Below, piece after piece: positions 29,976-41,545 of a DNA stretch of 64,000 nt. This DNA is from Tanypteryx hageni. Lineage: Eukaryota; Arthropoda; Insecta; Odonata; Petaluridae. A model generated the notes under the pieces. That model was not told the origin of the DNA, did not search any database, and worked only from the letters and a program-made list of their open reading frames with translations. Location of the stretch: assembly GCA_028673005.1 (NCBI GenBank), contig CM054113.1, positions 208,187,504 through 208,251,503 on the forward strand, given 5' to 3'. The translations under genes were made by a program, and so were the position numbers. Each line of letters starts with the position of its first letter. Within the stretch, counting starts at the first letter, position 1.

Positions 29976-30907
29976 GATTCAAGTCACGAATCGAATCATC
30001 CCTAAATATTCGAATCAAATCGAATCGACTGAGCAGATAAAGGTTGCTTCAATTCTAATATATTATTTCTATTAGATAAAAAACAAAAGATATTATTTTT
30101 CTAATAATTTACTTTTTATGGCCGGCCGTTTACGAAATGCAATCAAGGTTCGTTTCTCGATGTATACCAAAATATTCGGAAACCATTTTTATTGTTTTAA
30201 AATAAATATTACCTATAAACACACATTAGAGTGGGTGTAGTAATGAGGAGTCTGAATTTTATAACGGCAGGTGGTCGATTTCAATTAGCAAAGGAAACTC
30301 AAGGTGGAGAAAGGCACAAGGAACTTAATTAATAGTGGATTTAGTAACTATTTTAGTGTTAAGATTAAAAAAAAACGATCGATCGAAATAAATTTAAATT
30401 ACAACGACGAAACGTACTGCCGAATGCATAATTGTCTTTCATAAATTAATTAAGCCTAGGAACAAAATCACACATATTCCTACATATATTACTGAGCAGC
30501 GTTGACCATACAACACATACTAACATGAAATTAAATTCAAAATTAAAGTAAACTAGCCTACATAAACATTAAATTTGTCTTATAGAAAAACGAAGCCTGA
30601 GAATACTAACAAATTCAACTGTACATAACCCATTTCTCTTAGCCCTCACCTTATTCTATCTTCACAATAATGCTTATTGAAAAGCAAATATTCCGTGACT
30701 TTGTCCGTTAATAAATTTGACAAGAGCTTCAAATATTACTTTCTGTGAACATAGCTTCATGCTCGTCTCATGCAACGCTGTGCAATAAGGTATTGTAAAG
30801 TTGTTTACCGAAGGTAAAATATCGAATCGGAGTCCGAGCTACCGAATCGAATCGAATTATCATTCCCGATTCAAAATCAAACCGATCTCGAAGCTTCGCA
30901 GGGACCT
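29976..30907 (+). repeat. Dispersed repeat family X, copy 2
   Basis: Collinear with 2074-2896: AATCAAATCGAATCGACTG, AAATTCAACTGTACAT, GTGAACATAGCTTCATG and CTCGAAGCTTCGCA occur in the same order. Extra sequence lies between about 30061 and 30520. A MITE abuts its left end. Confidence 0.6.
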
Positions 30908-31284
30908 ACAACATAACTATTCAATTCTCGTACTGTTTTATGCCTGAGGATTGTTATGTTTTCCAGAAGTCAAAAAGTCCTTAAGGCACGCTCAGAGAAC
31001 ATGTTAAAGGATTTTAAAAAAAGGTATTTCTTACCTCTTTATTTATCTTAAACATTTTACATATAACGCAAAGTGATATTGGAATAGATGCTATTCAAGC
31101 ATGAAATCTAATCACAACACGGATTTCAAGATTATCCCTTGCACCCAATGCATACGTGTTGAAAGCAGCACAATCCCGCTGTCTGTCAAAGGAGGACCTA
31201 CACGATTGCCTTAACGAGGGAAATGCTCGCTCGCATCCTTAGCATCATCCTCCGTGGTTGTAATCTCCCCTTTGGCGGCGGCAT
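30908..31284. other. Intergenic DNA
   Basis: No gene or repeat recognised. Confidence 0.4.
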
Positions 31285-31600
31285 CCTTGCCTAATTTGTC
31301 AAAGGCGCATGCGCGTCATAATATCTCACGCACGCGCGGTTGACACAAAACATTCGCGGCGGTGGGATATGTCCCTTTAGACCCCTTCGCCGAAAAGACT
31401 GCCATGAAAAGCGAGGAAAATAAAGATCTTCGGCCAGGATTAGAGCTCTCCATCTCCCTCGATGGTGAATGACGGAAAATAAGCACACGAGCGAACGGTC
31501 CTCGGCGCAGATGGGTGGAACGAGATTAGCTGGTATGGGTTTTTCACACTTAACGAAAAGGATGGGCTCGTAAAAGGGCACGGTGCGTATGAGAATCTGC
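31285..31600. promoter_or_regulatory. CpG-richer island with NRF-1-like words
   Basis: AAGGCGCATGCGCGTC at about 31299-31316 nearly fits the NRF-1 palindrome, and CACGCACGCGCGG follows. The open minus-strand frame 31291-31581 has no recognisable domain. The island contains no transposon. It may be a regulatory element or an unrecognised 5' exon. Confidence 0.3.
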
Positions 31601-31782
31601 TTTCCTTCCGATATACTTGACGATAAGAGAATGCATTTCCATTTTAATCAATAAAAACGCTGAAACTCTACACAGAAAACAAATTATGTCGCAAATCTGT
31701 TGTGATCGTTCATATTTTATTAATAATAATAATAAAAGTATTTATCGAAAATGAAGGTTTCTATAATTTACTCTCTCTACAC

Positions 31783-32094
31783 CAGTGATCTCGAATGTAG
31801 CCACCAGAAGATTTTAATGTGGCCACCAGCAAAATTATATTTTAAACATAACAATAATTAATATAGAGATTTTTATATTTTTTGCCATTGCGATGTTTTC
31901 AAACACCGTGTAAAATGTCAATGCATAAATTCGCACAAATTTCAACGAACTGTTATTTTATCACATTAAGCTTCTTAAGTGCCATAAGTAGAATGCGAAA
32001 TATCACTTAGACCCTAAATTTAACAGTGCGGCCACCTCAACATATCAGGTGGCCCCAGACGCGGCCACGACGTATAATTCTCTGAGTATCACTG
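31783..32094. mobile_element. hAT-type MITE, 312 bp, perfect target duplication
   Basis: Ends CAGTGATCTCGAATG and GAGTATCACTG are inverted at the tips. CTCTACAC stands on both sides (31775-31782 and 32095-32102), a perfect 8-bp duplication. The inside repeats GTGGCCACC-like words. Confidence 0.92.
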
Positions 32095-32102
32095 CTCTAC
32101 AC

Positions 32103-32437
32103 CAGGGGTCGGCAACTTACGGCCCGCTAGCCGCATGTGGCCCTCGAGAGCGCTTTATGCGGCCCACGAAGCTATAATTAAAAAGGAATCGGTAAAGTTA
32201 ACATAGACAATTGCATTTTTTCAGTAAACGTATGTTTAAAAACATTTTCTGATAAATCCTTAACGCTATTAAACTATTTAGGCTTGATTTTCACTACTAC
32301 GGGACCACAAAATCTTTAGATAATTTCCAATGTAAACGCTCGTCCGGCCGGCCAAAGCTCTCGTGACTTCTAATGCGGCCCTCCAAAGCATTCACAACAT
32401 CGAATGTGGCATACCATGCAGAAAAGGTTGCCGACAG
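32103..32437. mobile_element. Second hAT-like MITE directly abutting
   Basis: It begins CAGGGGTCGGCAACTTACGG immediately after the first element's right duplication and ends AAAGGTTGCCGACAG. The inverted ends share GTCGGCAAC. Inside are GCGGCCC words (GCGGCCCACG, GCGGCCCTCC). The right flank does not repeat CTCTACAC, so its own duplication has been lost or differs. Confidence 0.7.
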
Positions 32438-33299
32438 TATTTTTGATACAAAAAAAATTATGAATGAGATCGTATAGCCTCGTAACAAAATTTTGCTTGT
32501 TCCAATCTTAATTTTTATAGTTATCCTAATGGTTGAACTGTTTCAAAAAGTTATTTTATTAATCATGTTAATTAACTATCCACATTCTGTCTTTTTATTT
32601 TCCTTTTATGCAGATGTTCGTTCGAAAATTAGTCATTACGTTATGAAGAAATTTCTAAAGCTAAACGGTCAATTTTTCAAGGATGCTCAAGTGCACAAAA
32701 CTTTTTAAAAAATTTCTAGGAAGAGGGAAAAAATTATTTTAGTTTCTTGGAGGTTTTCAAAAATTCTCAATGTCCTCTTTGAGCTAAAATAAAAATTTCA
32801 AGGAACTCAGATGTTATCTTTAGGTTATTTCGAAACCTCAATAAGAGCGTTCACATTTCTGATTCATTTCACGAACTTTCTGGCCTGAAATCAGTCTCAT
32901 CTCATCCTCCGAAATGCCACAGCGGAATAAATGTTGTAAAACACGAAAATTTAAAATAAAATAATAGGTTTCCACTTTCTAAAATAACGGATGCTTGTGA
33001 AAGATTAATTTACAATATGACCGCTTTTGTATGGCCTCAATTATTATATTTGGTATGCATACCGCACGTTATAAAGATATAACGTTATTCATTCGCGTTC
33101 ACGTTCGTTTTACTAATGGAACAGGATCTGCTTCACGTATAATTATAGCAATTATAAATACTTACCAAACGATTCAAGAGGGAGAGAGAGACCTTCAACA
33201 TTATTTTACCATGATATTAATATTACTAATTTTTTTGTCCTTTGAACTATTTCAAAACGTGCTTATTTTCATCATTAAATGAAATTCCCTTTCGAAAAG
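32438..33299. other. AT-rich DNA
   Basis: No recognised gene; only short open frames without motifs. Confidence 0.4.
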
Positions 33300-33600
33300 T
33301 TTTTTTTTCTTATTTATCCTTATCTTTCTTTCACTAGCCTCCTTTTTTTACTCATTCCTGCATATCTCTTCATCAGTTTTATACTTATTCACTTTTTCAT
33401 CTCCACACCCATTACCATCCTCTCTCTGTCCCCTTCCCACAATCCCTCACTATCTTCCAACTCCATTGCTATCTCCCTATCCTTCCCTATCCCATCCCTC
33501 CCTATCTATCCCCCCCCTTTCCTATCTTCCCCTTTCCTATCTCTCCCTTTCCTTCTTCCACTTACTCCTCACCCACTCTCATACTCCTCGTTCGCGTAAC
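33300..33600. repeat. Pyrimidine-rich tract
   Basis: Mostly C and T on the plus strand (TCCCTATCC, CCTTTCC words). The long Ser/Pro/Leu open frames here reflect composition, not genes. Confidence 0.75.
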
Positions 33601-35259
33601 ACCCTCACTCTCTCACATAACCTGTCAGCGAAACTCATTTCACTGACTTCAACGAAGAAACGTCCTGTTTACTCGGCCGACAGCACTCCAACTATATGCA
33701 ATCCATTTCACGAGATTGAGCTGTTTTTGTGTTTACCGCTTTTTGCTTTACGGCTGATGGATCTAAGAGCTCCACTTAGCGCCGTTTGCGTGTTTTGGTC
33801 GTTTTATGGAAAGATGTTGCCCTACGATTTTAATGAATGACGATGGATACAGAAATTCAAATGGTATAAAAAACCCAAAACTTTTGACGGGGGGAGACAG
33901 TACTAAAAATTACTTCCGCCGCATTCTTCGATAAAATTCTCGTCCTCTTTTAATTTTAAATGTGATTTCTGATGATATTTTTGTAAAAAAAAGAGTTCGA
34001 GAATGGAGAGAATTCGCTTCGAATATGTAAGGCACTTGGGTGAAGTTCAATTTTTCGACTTTATGTTTTTGCATTAATGATTATATAAAGCAAGATAAAT
34101 TATTATAATGCTGTTAAAATTAAATAAATAATCATACTAAAATAATTGTCAATCAATAAAACGATCATATTACATACTTGAGGAGCATGAATCGCCGCAA
34201 ATAATTTCATACCGTTCACTTCGTTTAGGACAATTTAAGAGCTTATTGAGAATAATAAGAACTAAAAAAGTAGTAAAATAGGTTGAAATAAATGTATTCA
34301 AATAAATATTCCTTTATTGTACGGAAAATTTGTGACAGTGACAAAATAATAATTAGGCGATCTTTCCTTCGGGTAGCGTAAATAAAATCTTTGTAGCATA
34401 CTACTATCTGGATTTGGTTGAATATTAATGCATACTGAATATTCATCTTATTTCGATTTCATGTCAGATATTTTCAATTTATGATTGCTATAACACTCTG
34501 TACTATTTGTTTATTTTTTCGACAGATTTTGATGGAAAATGTTATCGTTAAGTGATGATTTACGATTTATGAAACCTCATAATTCAACTTCACTCCCTTG
34601 TGCGATTAGAAGTTCCTCCCTTTAAACTATAAAGCGTTTACTTTAGTCCAAAAATAAACCGTAGCCTAAACCACTTCCGCGCAGTCCATATAGCGCAATC
34701 GAAATTTTAATCAAAATTCCCACCTCGGACCAGAAAAGAGGTTTTTTCCATTAGTCGTTCACCATCCTACTTTGCCCGCAGCTGCAAACTAATGGTCGGA
34801 AGGTTTTTTTAGGGGAAGATCGAGTGGAGTGCAATAAAAAATTAAATATTTTTTTAAAATGAGCTAAGGGTTATATTAGCCGTTGACGGGGGAGTCGTGA
34901 AACGAGTGAGAGAGAGAGAGAGAGAGAGAAGGATATGGCGGAATATCCGAGGCATGGAAATGGAGAGTTGGGATGTAGACGGCGTGATGCTCTCCAGATG
35001 GCCGGTATTCTCGCCATCGCTCCAAGACTCGAGTAAATGCACGCAGCCGCTGATATTAACCGAGCAAAGATGATCAGAGATTTCTGGGAAGAAAATTCGT
35101 TCCGAATAAAAAAAACTAGTGGCGAATTAACTAACCGACAATTTAATCTCGAGGCTTGTAGATCTTCAATGGAAAACGTAAGACTAGAAAAATCCCAGTA
35201 AAAACTTCCAGAAAAAACGCTGTGAGTTGCGTCGAATGGTATTAATTGGGTAATGCCTT
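33601..35259. other. Intergenic DNA with a GA microsatellite
   Basis: A (GA)n run lies at about 34907-34929. Otherwise no gene or element was recognised. Confidence 0.4.
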
Positions 35260-35267
35260 ACTGTCGT

Positions 35268-35522
35268 CAGTGGCAGATTTACGCCATCTGGGGCCCCTGG
35301 CGCTAAACCTCTGGTGCTAAACAATTAAGTGCCCCAAGCGCTAAGCAGTCCGGGGGCCTGCAATCTATACGTACTTATAGTGAAACCGCTCCTAATGGAT
35401 TCATAGAGAGGTTTCACTGATTTTTAAATTGAGACTTTTAATGTTTCTGAGATTACATACGGGAACATTTTCTCGGGGCCCCTGGCTCGCGCCAAGTGCG
35501 ACTCCCCTTAAATCCATCACTG
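35268..35522. mobile_element. hAT-type MITE, 255 bp, perfect target duplication
   Basis: Left end CAGTGGCAGATTTACGCC and right end TTAAATCCATCACTG form the inverted termini (CAGTG..G.AGATTTA). ACTGTCGT is duplicated exactly at 35260-35267 and 35523-35530. These ends resemble the left end of the ZMYM1-like hAT element at 42651 (CAGTGGCGGATTTATAGG), so that family may have mobilised it. Confidence 0.93.
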
Positions 35523-35838
35523 ACTGTCGTTGCCCTTCTTATGCTACGTAGACACCGTAGAGCAGCGGTTTCCAAACACTACAAAGCCGCGCTCCACCTC
35601 ACCTAAGAAAACTGTCTTTGCGCTTCCCCCTCTATATCACATTCAATAAAAAATAATAAACAATAACTATGGGACATACAATTGCCATTAATATTATCAA
35701 CTTAAGAAAAAATGAACGCAAACGATACGTCTTAGCCACTTGACGACTTCATATTGTAGTTCTCATAATAAGGATGGTTAAACAGATAATATATGTCAAA
35801 TTTTTTAGCATCCCCGAACTAACCACCATGCTCCCTAA

Positions 35839-37444
35839 GGCTAGTCGCGCACGGGCGACTTCTTCGCAGCGACTATCGTGTCGCCAAAATGAAACACGTG
35901 GCTACATACTTAACCGCGCGCACTGGCGATTATTTTGTCGCGGCGATTTAAAAGTCGCAGCACGTCCTATTTTGAGCGCGACACGATTGTCGCCCGGCGA
36001 CTTTTTAGAAAATTAAACACCCGCTATCAAACGTACCCGCGCGCACTGGCGACTGCCGGTCCTTCCCTCCAAAAGGTCAACAGTATTTGCCCGTGGAAGC
36101 TAGTCATGGCTTTTAGGGAAAGTTTTGACTGTGAATAGAATATACAAAGAGGTCGACCAAGAATATTCAATAGTTGATCAAATGTTGCGGTAGTCATTCG
36201 GAAATCATGATATGTGTATAGCTGCTTCTTATTTATGATACGATTGGAGGATACTAATGTTTAAGCACTTCCAGATGAGCTGGGGACTTGAAATTTGGTA
36301 CGATTATAGGATTTTGGTCACAACCAAACAGAAAAATACGAAATTGGGAAAATTCACATTTTAAGGAGCTGTTTTGGCTCCATTTTTGCTCCATAAGAAA
36401 AGCACGTAAATCGATGCAGAGGTTTATATATTTGTTTTTATGCTTTGATTTGGAACTTCCAGATAAGCTAAAGACTTGAAATATTTTATGTAGGTAGGAC
36501 TATGTGCATAACCGACTAGAAAAGTTCAAATATCTTTTTTTTAAATTAACAATGCGGCCGCTAAAAATTCGTAAATGTTAAACTATTATTTAAGGTTTAT
36601 GTATTTGTCAGTGTGCTGCGAAACTGAAATTTTTCGTAAAGGTAGAATTCGTAAAATAACCGAATAGGGATTATAGAAATTCTGATATATTATTGATTTG
36701 TCTAATAAATTTTTTTAAGTTTAAACAAATAGATAAATGTTTAGGTACTAGGGGACGAACTAGGGAGCTGTAATTTGTCAGTTATTTAGCACTTACGTTA
36801 GTGTATTAGCACACATTAACATTTTAAAATCTTTATAAATTTGTTATTGCTACTGTTAAAATTTTTAAAATTTAAACACTTAGATAAATATTATTTCACT
36901 TCTACATGTGCTACAACATTAAAATTTGCCATAAATTTGTAGCATTAGTAATAAAAAATGAAAAAGTGTAATATTCTTAAAATTACAAATTGTAGGGATT
37001 GTTTTAGTTCAGATTTGTTCCATAAGGAAAGAACGAAAATCGGGGCAGAGGTGCAAACTTTTATTTTTTAAATACTTCTAAATCTTGCTATGTTACCTTC
37101 GATATGGGCTGAAATGCTTGCCGAATGCAAGCACCTTTTACTAGCAATTAAAAAACATTTTTGGATAGCTTCTCAAGTCTTCGAAAAGGGAGTAAAATTG
37201 ACCGTTTAGTAACCTTTGATTGAGTATTGGATGGAACCAAAACTGTTATCTTTTTCGTTTTTTTCGATTTCTGAAGAGCAATGCAATTACAACTGCTGTC
37301 TCTTCGAAGTCCATAGTGGAACTGAGATCGCTACGTAGCGGCGATAGTCGCTCTCGTGCGCGGGCTCACGCAAAAAATCGCTGTTTACTTTAGCAGAGGC
37401 GACTACTGTCGCGGCGTTTTAAAGTCGCCCGTGCACGGCTAGCC
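35839..37444. mobile_element. PIF/Harbinger-type non-autonomous element, 1.6 kb
   Basis: The left end GGCTAGTCGCGCACGGGCGA and the complement of the right end GGCTAGCCGTGCACGGGCGA match over at least 23 bases with about three differences, both continuing CTT. Flanking TAA at 35836-35838 and 37445-37447 fits the 3-bp TWA duplication of PIF/Harbinger elements. Subterminal repeats ACCGCGCGCACTGGCGA occur twice near the left end (about 35920 and 36040). The interior holds diverged tandem repeats and no transposase. Confidence 0.8.
36205..37090 (+). repeat. Internal tandem repeats related to 5.6-7.6 kb
   Basis: CACTTCCAGATGAGCTGGGGACTTGAAATTTGG at its start recurs as AACTTCCAGATAAGCTAAAG..TTGAAAT near 36449, and in worn form near 36745 and 36897. 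Spacing is 150-290 bp. The wording parallels the TACTTCTAGAAGTGCTACAG..CTGAAATTTGG block at 5.6 and 6.5 kb. Confidence 0.6.
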
Positions 37445-37491
37445 TAAGGGGGGAAAGGGGGGGGGGGCGCCTAACCGTTTGGAAACAACTG

Positions 37492-37869
37492 GCGTAGAGA
37501 ACAAAGATTTTAACATAAAGTAAAAAATGCGAGGAGGACTAACTTACAATTTCATTTCCTGGTGAAAATTGTGCACGCAGAAGTTACAGTCACTTTCGTA
37601 TAGGACGAACAGTTCTCCGATTACAACCGCCATATAACGCATCGCTATGGACAGGCGATGGGCTTCCATTGAAAGATAAATTTAAAGAAAATGAAACAAG
37701 ATTAACATATTTTATGCTAAATAAAATTGCAGCTATATCGCGAAGCAAAATTCACAGTATTTTATGCCTCCTAACGACACATTTTGACATGAATAGTTGA
37801 ATATAAAAATTTGCAATAATATAAAAAATATCTCACGCGAAGTTAACGCAAAACTTGTTTAACAAGGTT
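37492..37869. other. Intergenic DNA
   Basis: No gene or repeat recognised. Confidence 0.4.
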
Positions 37870-38610
37870 GGAAGAAGTAAACTGAGATAGAGCGGAGGAA
37901 AGAAGAGTGAATCGGTATGGAAGGGGTAAGAAGGAAGAATTGGAGGTGGAGAGGGAGGAAAATAAGACGTAAAAATGAGAAGAGGTATATGGGAAGAGGA
38001 GAAGAAGTATACTAAGAAGAGTAGGAGGAGAAAAGTGGTAAATCAGCGGAAGAGATTGGAGGGAGGTGGGAGGGGGAGATGTGAAGGCTCAAAAGTAGAG
38101 AGACGGAGGGAGACGTTGCATGATAGGTCGGAGGGATCGGGAGAGAGGAAGGTGAGAGTGCGGAAGACGGATGGGGGATAAAGGGTAAAGTGACGTAGAG
38201 AAACTGGGTTTGGAATGTGTTACACGAGGGAGAGGGGGCGTGACGTTTTTAATGGAATGAGCCTGAGGAGGTTCTGCTATGGGTGGAGTGGGAATTTCTG
38301 AAGAGTGGAATGGTTTAGGAGGAGCGAGAAGGCACATTTGGGAGGAGAATAAAAAGGTCTGGGACGATAAAAACCGCGAAATGGACGCTGCAGAGAGGAG
38401 AAAGAGCAGAAGATTTTCAGGAGAGGAGTTTAAGAGAGAGAGGAAAGGGATAAGAGAAGCTGTATGAGGTGCGCAATGAGAAGGCGGAGGAGAGAATTTT
38501 AGAGATTGGCTGAAGCCCAAGTAGAGGCAATATGACAGGGAGCGAGGAGATTTTGTTAAGACGAGGCGTAAAATTGAGAGAAAGAATCGGAGGAGAAAAG
38601 AACCCAACAA
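37870..38610. repeat. Long purine-rich tract
   Basis: About 740 bases in which the plus strand is mostly G and A (GGAGGAG, AGAGAG words) with little periodicity. It gives open frames on both strands that I regard as compositional. Confidence 0.75.
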
Positions 38611-39149
38611 GAAAGTAGACGCGATTTCAACTATGCACGCCAGAGGCGAATATAAACATAAAGACTCTTATTATTGCTAATGCCTCTAAGACTGTAACAT
38701 TTCAACGATACGCGCATTCTATCTTCCAAAAACATTTGTTCATTTGGCAACAAAAAATTCAACAAGGACGCCATGTTAAAAACGTGGGACATCTTATGTT
38801 ACCGTGCGGTACATGGTTCTCCTCCGGTATCTTTACAAACAAATCGTTGAAAAGGACATGGAATTATCACCCCCGCCTGTAAAGGAACCACTACAACTTC
38901 TCTTAAATCCTATTTTCAGCGGAAATGAAGATGAGCCTGAAAAATGTAAGAGGGTTGTGAGGTCGTGTGGGGTCGCCCGTCCAAATTCATTCGTTCGTCT
39001 CCGTCCCAGTGTCCAGCTTGTTTCCCTCTCTCCTTCTCATCTGCCCTTTGGGCGTGACAGCGGATTCTGAATGACAGCCGACAACTTCATCGCAGGGGAT
39101 CAAGACCTCCACCACGACCTCACACCTCACTTCATAATGAACGCAATAT
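38611..39149. other. Intergenic DNA
   Basis: Nothing recognised besides a short mixed-composition patch at 38960-39090. Confidence 0.4.
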
Positions 39150-39405
39150 CTCTCTCCGTCCATCTCCTCCCATGCCTCTCTCAATCTCCCACCTTCCACC
39201 GACCTTCCTCTCTCTCATCTTCTTTCTTCCTCCATCTCACGCTCTTCTCATCTCTCCATTTTCATCTCCATCACTATGTCTCTCGCGCCACAACCCTTTT
39301 TCTCTCCAAATTCCTTTTTTCTATCTCTCTATATCCCCCATTTTCCTCATATTATTTCTCTTTCTCTCTTCTCTTCCTCTGCTCACTCTGTCTTTCTCTC
39401 ATAAG
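39150..39405. repeat. Pyrimidine-rich tract
   Basis: CT-rich plus strand (CTCTCTC, TTTCTC words) opposite in sense to the purine tract at 38 kb. Confidence 0.7.
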
Positions 39406-40060
39406 GATTCGAGCGGAGACAGAACAATCATAGAACTGCTTAATAGTCATTGATATAGCTCTTATTATCAGCAGATATAATAATTACGACCCCACCGTTT
39501 TTTACGCTTAGTGTAATTAATACACGAATACTCAACCAATTACACCGATTGCATTACAAATAATCATCGACAACACTAAATCGCATGAATTCTGTGAGCT
39601 GAAACATCCTCCCCTTAGAAGTAAGTGAAAGATGACCTAATTTAATGAAAAATTCGCTCGAATCAAATACTTTCATGTAATGTAGATATTTTTCCTATCC
39701 CTCTTTGCACATAAAACATCAGTCATGGCATTCTGTATCGTCATGAGACTAGGCATAAAAAATCGAAAACCACTAAATTTAAATGTTTCATCTGAGAAAG
39801 AAAAAGCGGGGGAAGAAGAAAGGAGGAACAGGAAAAATTCAAACGCCTGCCACTATTTTTTTAGTTTCCTTTATGCTAATAATGGATTTCTAGAAGTGAC
39901 GCCCAAATTGTTCAAGTTTAAACTGGATAAAACTTTTTAAAGACAAAACAAAAAAGATTAAGAGGTGAAAAACCGGTATGGTCGTGAAATGATATCCGAG
40001 ACACAAAGAAGTGACCATTTAACATGGAGATAAATCCCCGGGAAGAGAATTTATTTCTCC
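39406..40060. other. AT-rich DNA
   Basis: No gene or element recognised. Confidence 0.4.
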
Positions 40061-40079
40061 TTGGAAACCCATTCCACCA

Positions 40080-40425
40080 TCTAAATTCCATCTCCTTTTC
40101 CCCTCTCCCCCCTTCCTCGCCCCTCCTCATCCGCCTCTTCCCCACCCCTCTTTATCATTTCCTTCGCATAAATCGACACGCTTTACCCCCGCGTGTTTGT
40201 CCGCACGCATAATACACGCGTTTGGCACAGCGGCGCAGTTCTCTCTCTCTCGGACCCCTGGAGAGGACGGAGTAGAGCGGCAGCGATGGAATTCGCGCGA
40301 TGATGATGGACGAGGTGGAGGAGGAAGGGGAATAGGGAGGGAAGAATGGAGAGAAGGAAGAAAAGGAGGGAGGGTTGAGAGAGAGAGGAAGGGAGAGGGG
40401 GGGTGAGGGGATAAAGAAAGAAATC
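40080..40425. repeat. CT tract, CpG-richer core, then GA tract
   Basis: CT-rich to about 40160, a CpG-containing core at 40180-40310 (CACGCATAATACACGCG, CAGCGGCGCAG), then GA-rich to 40425. The core may be regulatory, but I see no gene. Confidence 0.45.
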
Positions 40426-40920
40426 GTCCTTATTTATAGCGGAATCGAGGTCATCTAGACTGCTTCCCCTTATAACGTATTCTAGAAAAATATTAACTTC
40501 CATGCATGCTTGAAAAGAAAAAATACTAAAAATAAATAAAAGTGTATATTCATATCAGAGCTATAATCTATTCTTAGATAAAGAAAAAATGTACGTTGAT
40601 ACAAAAATCCCAAGGAAACCAAAGCTAAAAGAAGCCGACGGGATAAACTTGGTATTATCTCATTAAACACTAACATAACGAAGATAACGGGTCAAGTCTA
40701 GTGATGTGCGCGAAATTCCATAAATTTCTAGCAGTTTTCGATGAACTATTATAGTGTGTAACTAAAAAGAGTAATAAGATGGACGGAGCTATTGAAAAGT
40801 GTTTGCGGGCGTATGAAGATAAATAAAGAGAGAACATTTTCTATAAAATGTGTAATAAATTCTTAACATTTCACACAGCGTTCGATAGCCTATGAGAAGG
40901 AAATGGCACTAGAAGCTGTG
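40426..40920. other. AT-rich DNA
   Basis: Nothing recognised. Confidence 0.4.
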
Positions 40921-40924
40921 GACA

Positions 40925-41335
40925 ATCTCAGGTCAAAAATAGGGGATAAATAGGAAAATACGAGAGGAAGAATGAAAGGGGTGGGTTAGAGGAGGTGATG
41001 AAAAGGAGAAAACAGAGGGGAAAAGAATGAGAGGAAATGGAGGAACGGAGGAAATTGAAGAAGTATGAAACATAGGAAAGAAAGCCAAAGAGAGTGAGTA
41101 GAATCGTAGTTGGAAAACAATAAAATAAGAAAAGAGACATGGATGAAATGAGGAGAAGATTAAGGAAAATTTAATGAAAGAGACAAAAAGGAGGAAGGTA
41201 AGGTGCAAAAAAGGGAGGAAAAACCAATGAACGAGGAAGTGGAATAAATTAATCTATGAGAAGGGAACGAAAAAGGGAGGAGAAAGGAAGAAGAATAGGT
41301 AAAAATAGAAGTAAATGGAGGGAATTCGCGCTGTA
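40925..41335. repeat. Purine-rich tract
   Basis: Plus strand mostly A and G (GAGGAAG, AAAGAGA words), about 400 bases. Confidence 0.7.
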
Positions 41336-41545
41336 GGTGAGTCGCGGTATGTGTGTGTGAGAGTAGGATGTGGAGGCTATCGCAATGGGACACTGAAGAG
41401 ATTATCGCATCGCCCTCGAGGGGACGTCGCTCCATTCGCCGTGGAAAAAAACAGAAGCGCGGTGGGCGATGGGTCGCCCGGTCCGATTCGCCGGACCGGA
41501 CCACTCGCGTCCCACTGTGCCCTCAATCTCATTTGGACGAGAGTG
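41336..41545. promoter_or_regulatory. CpG-richer patch
   Basis: CGATGGGTCGCCCGGTCCGA and GATTCGCCGGACCGGACC form short inverted pieces (GGTCCG / CGGACC) in a CpG-rich block with no transposon signature. Regulatory role is only a possibility. Confidence 0.25.

Larger units (their letters stand above)
35563..37491. mobile_element. hAT-type element, 1.93 kb, carrying another transposon
   Basis: CAGCGGTTTCCAAAC at the left and GTTTGGAAACAACTG at the right are inverted. Flanks CCGTAGAG (35555-35562) and GCGTAGAG (37492-37499) match at seven of eight bases. Most of its length is a nested PIF/Harbinger-type element; without it only about 320 bp of host element remains, a MITE size. Confidence 0.82.

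Noticed and set aside
38089..38610. 173-codon minus-strand frame rich in Ser, Leu and Pro
   Set aside because: Product of the purine-rich tract; no domain and low complexity.
41160..41504. 114-codon minus-strand frame
   Set aside because: Also compositional, inside a GA-rich tract.
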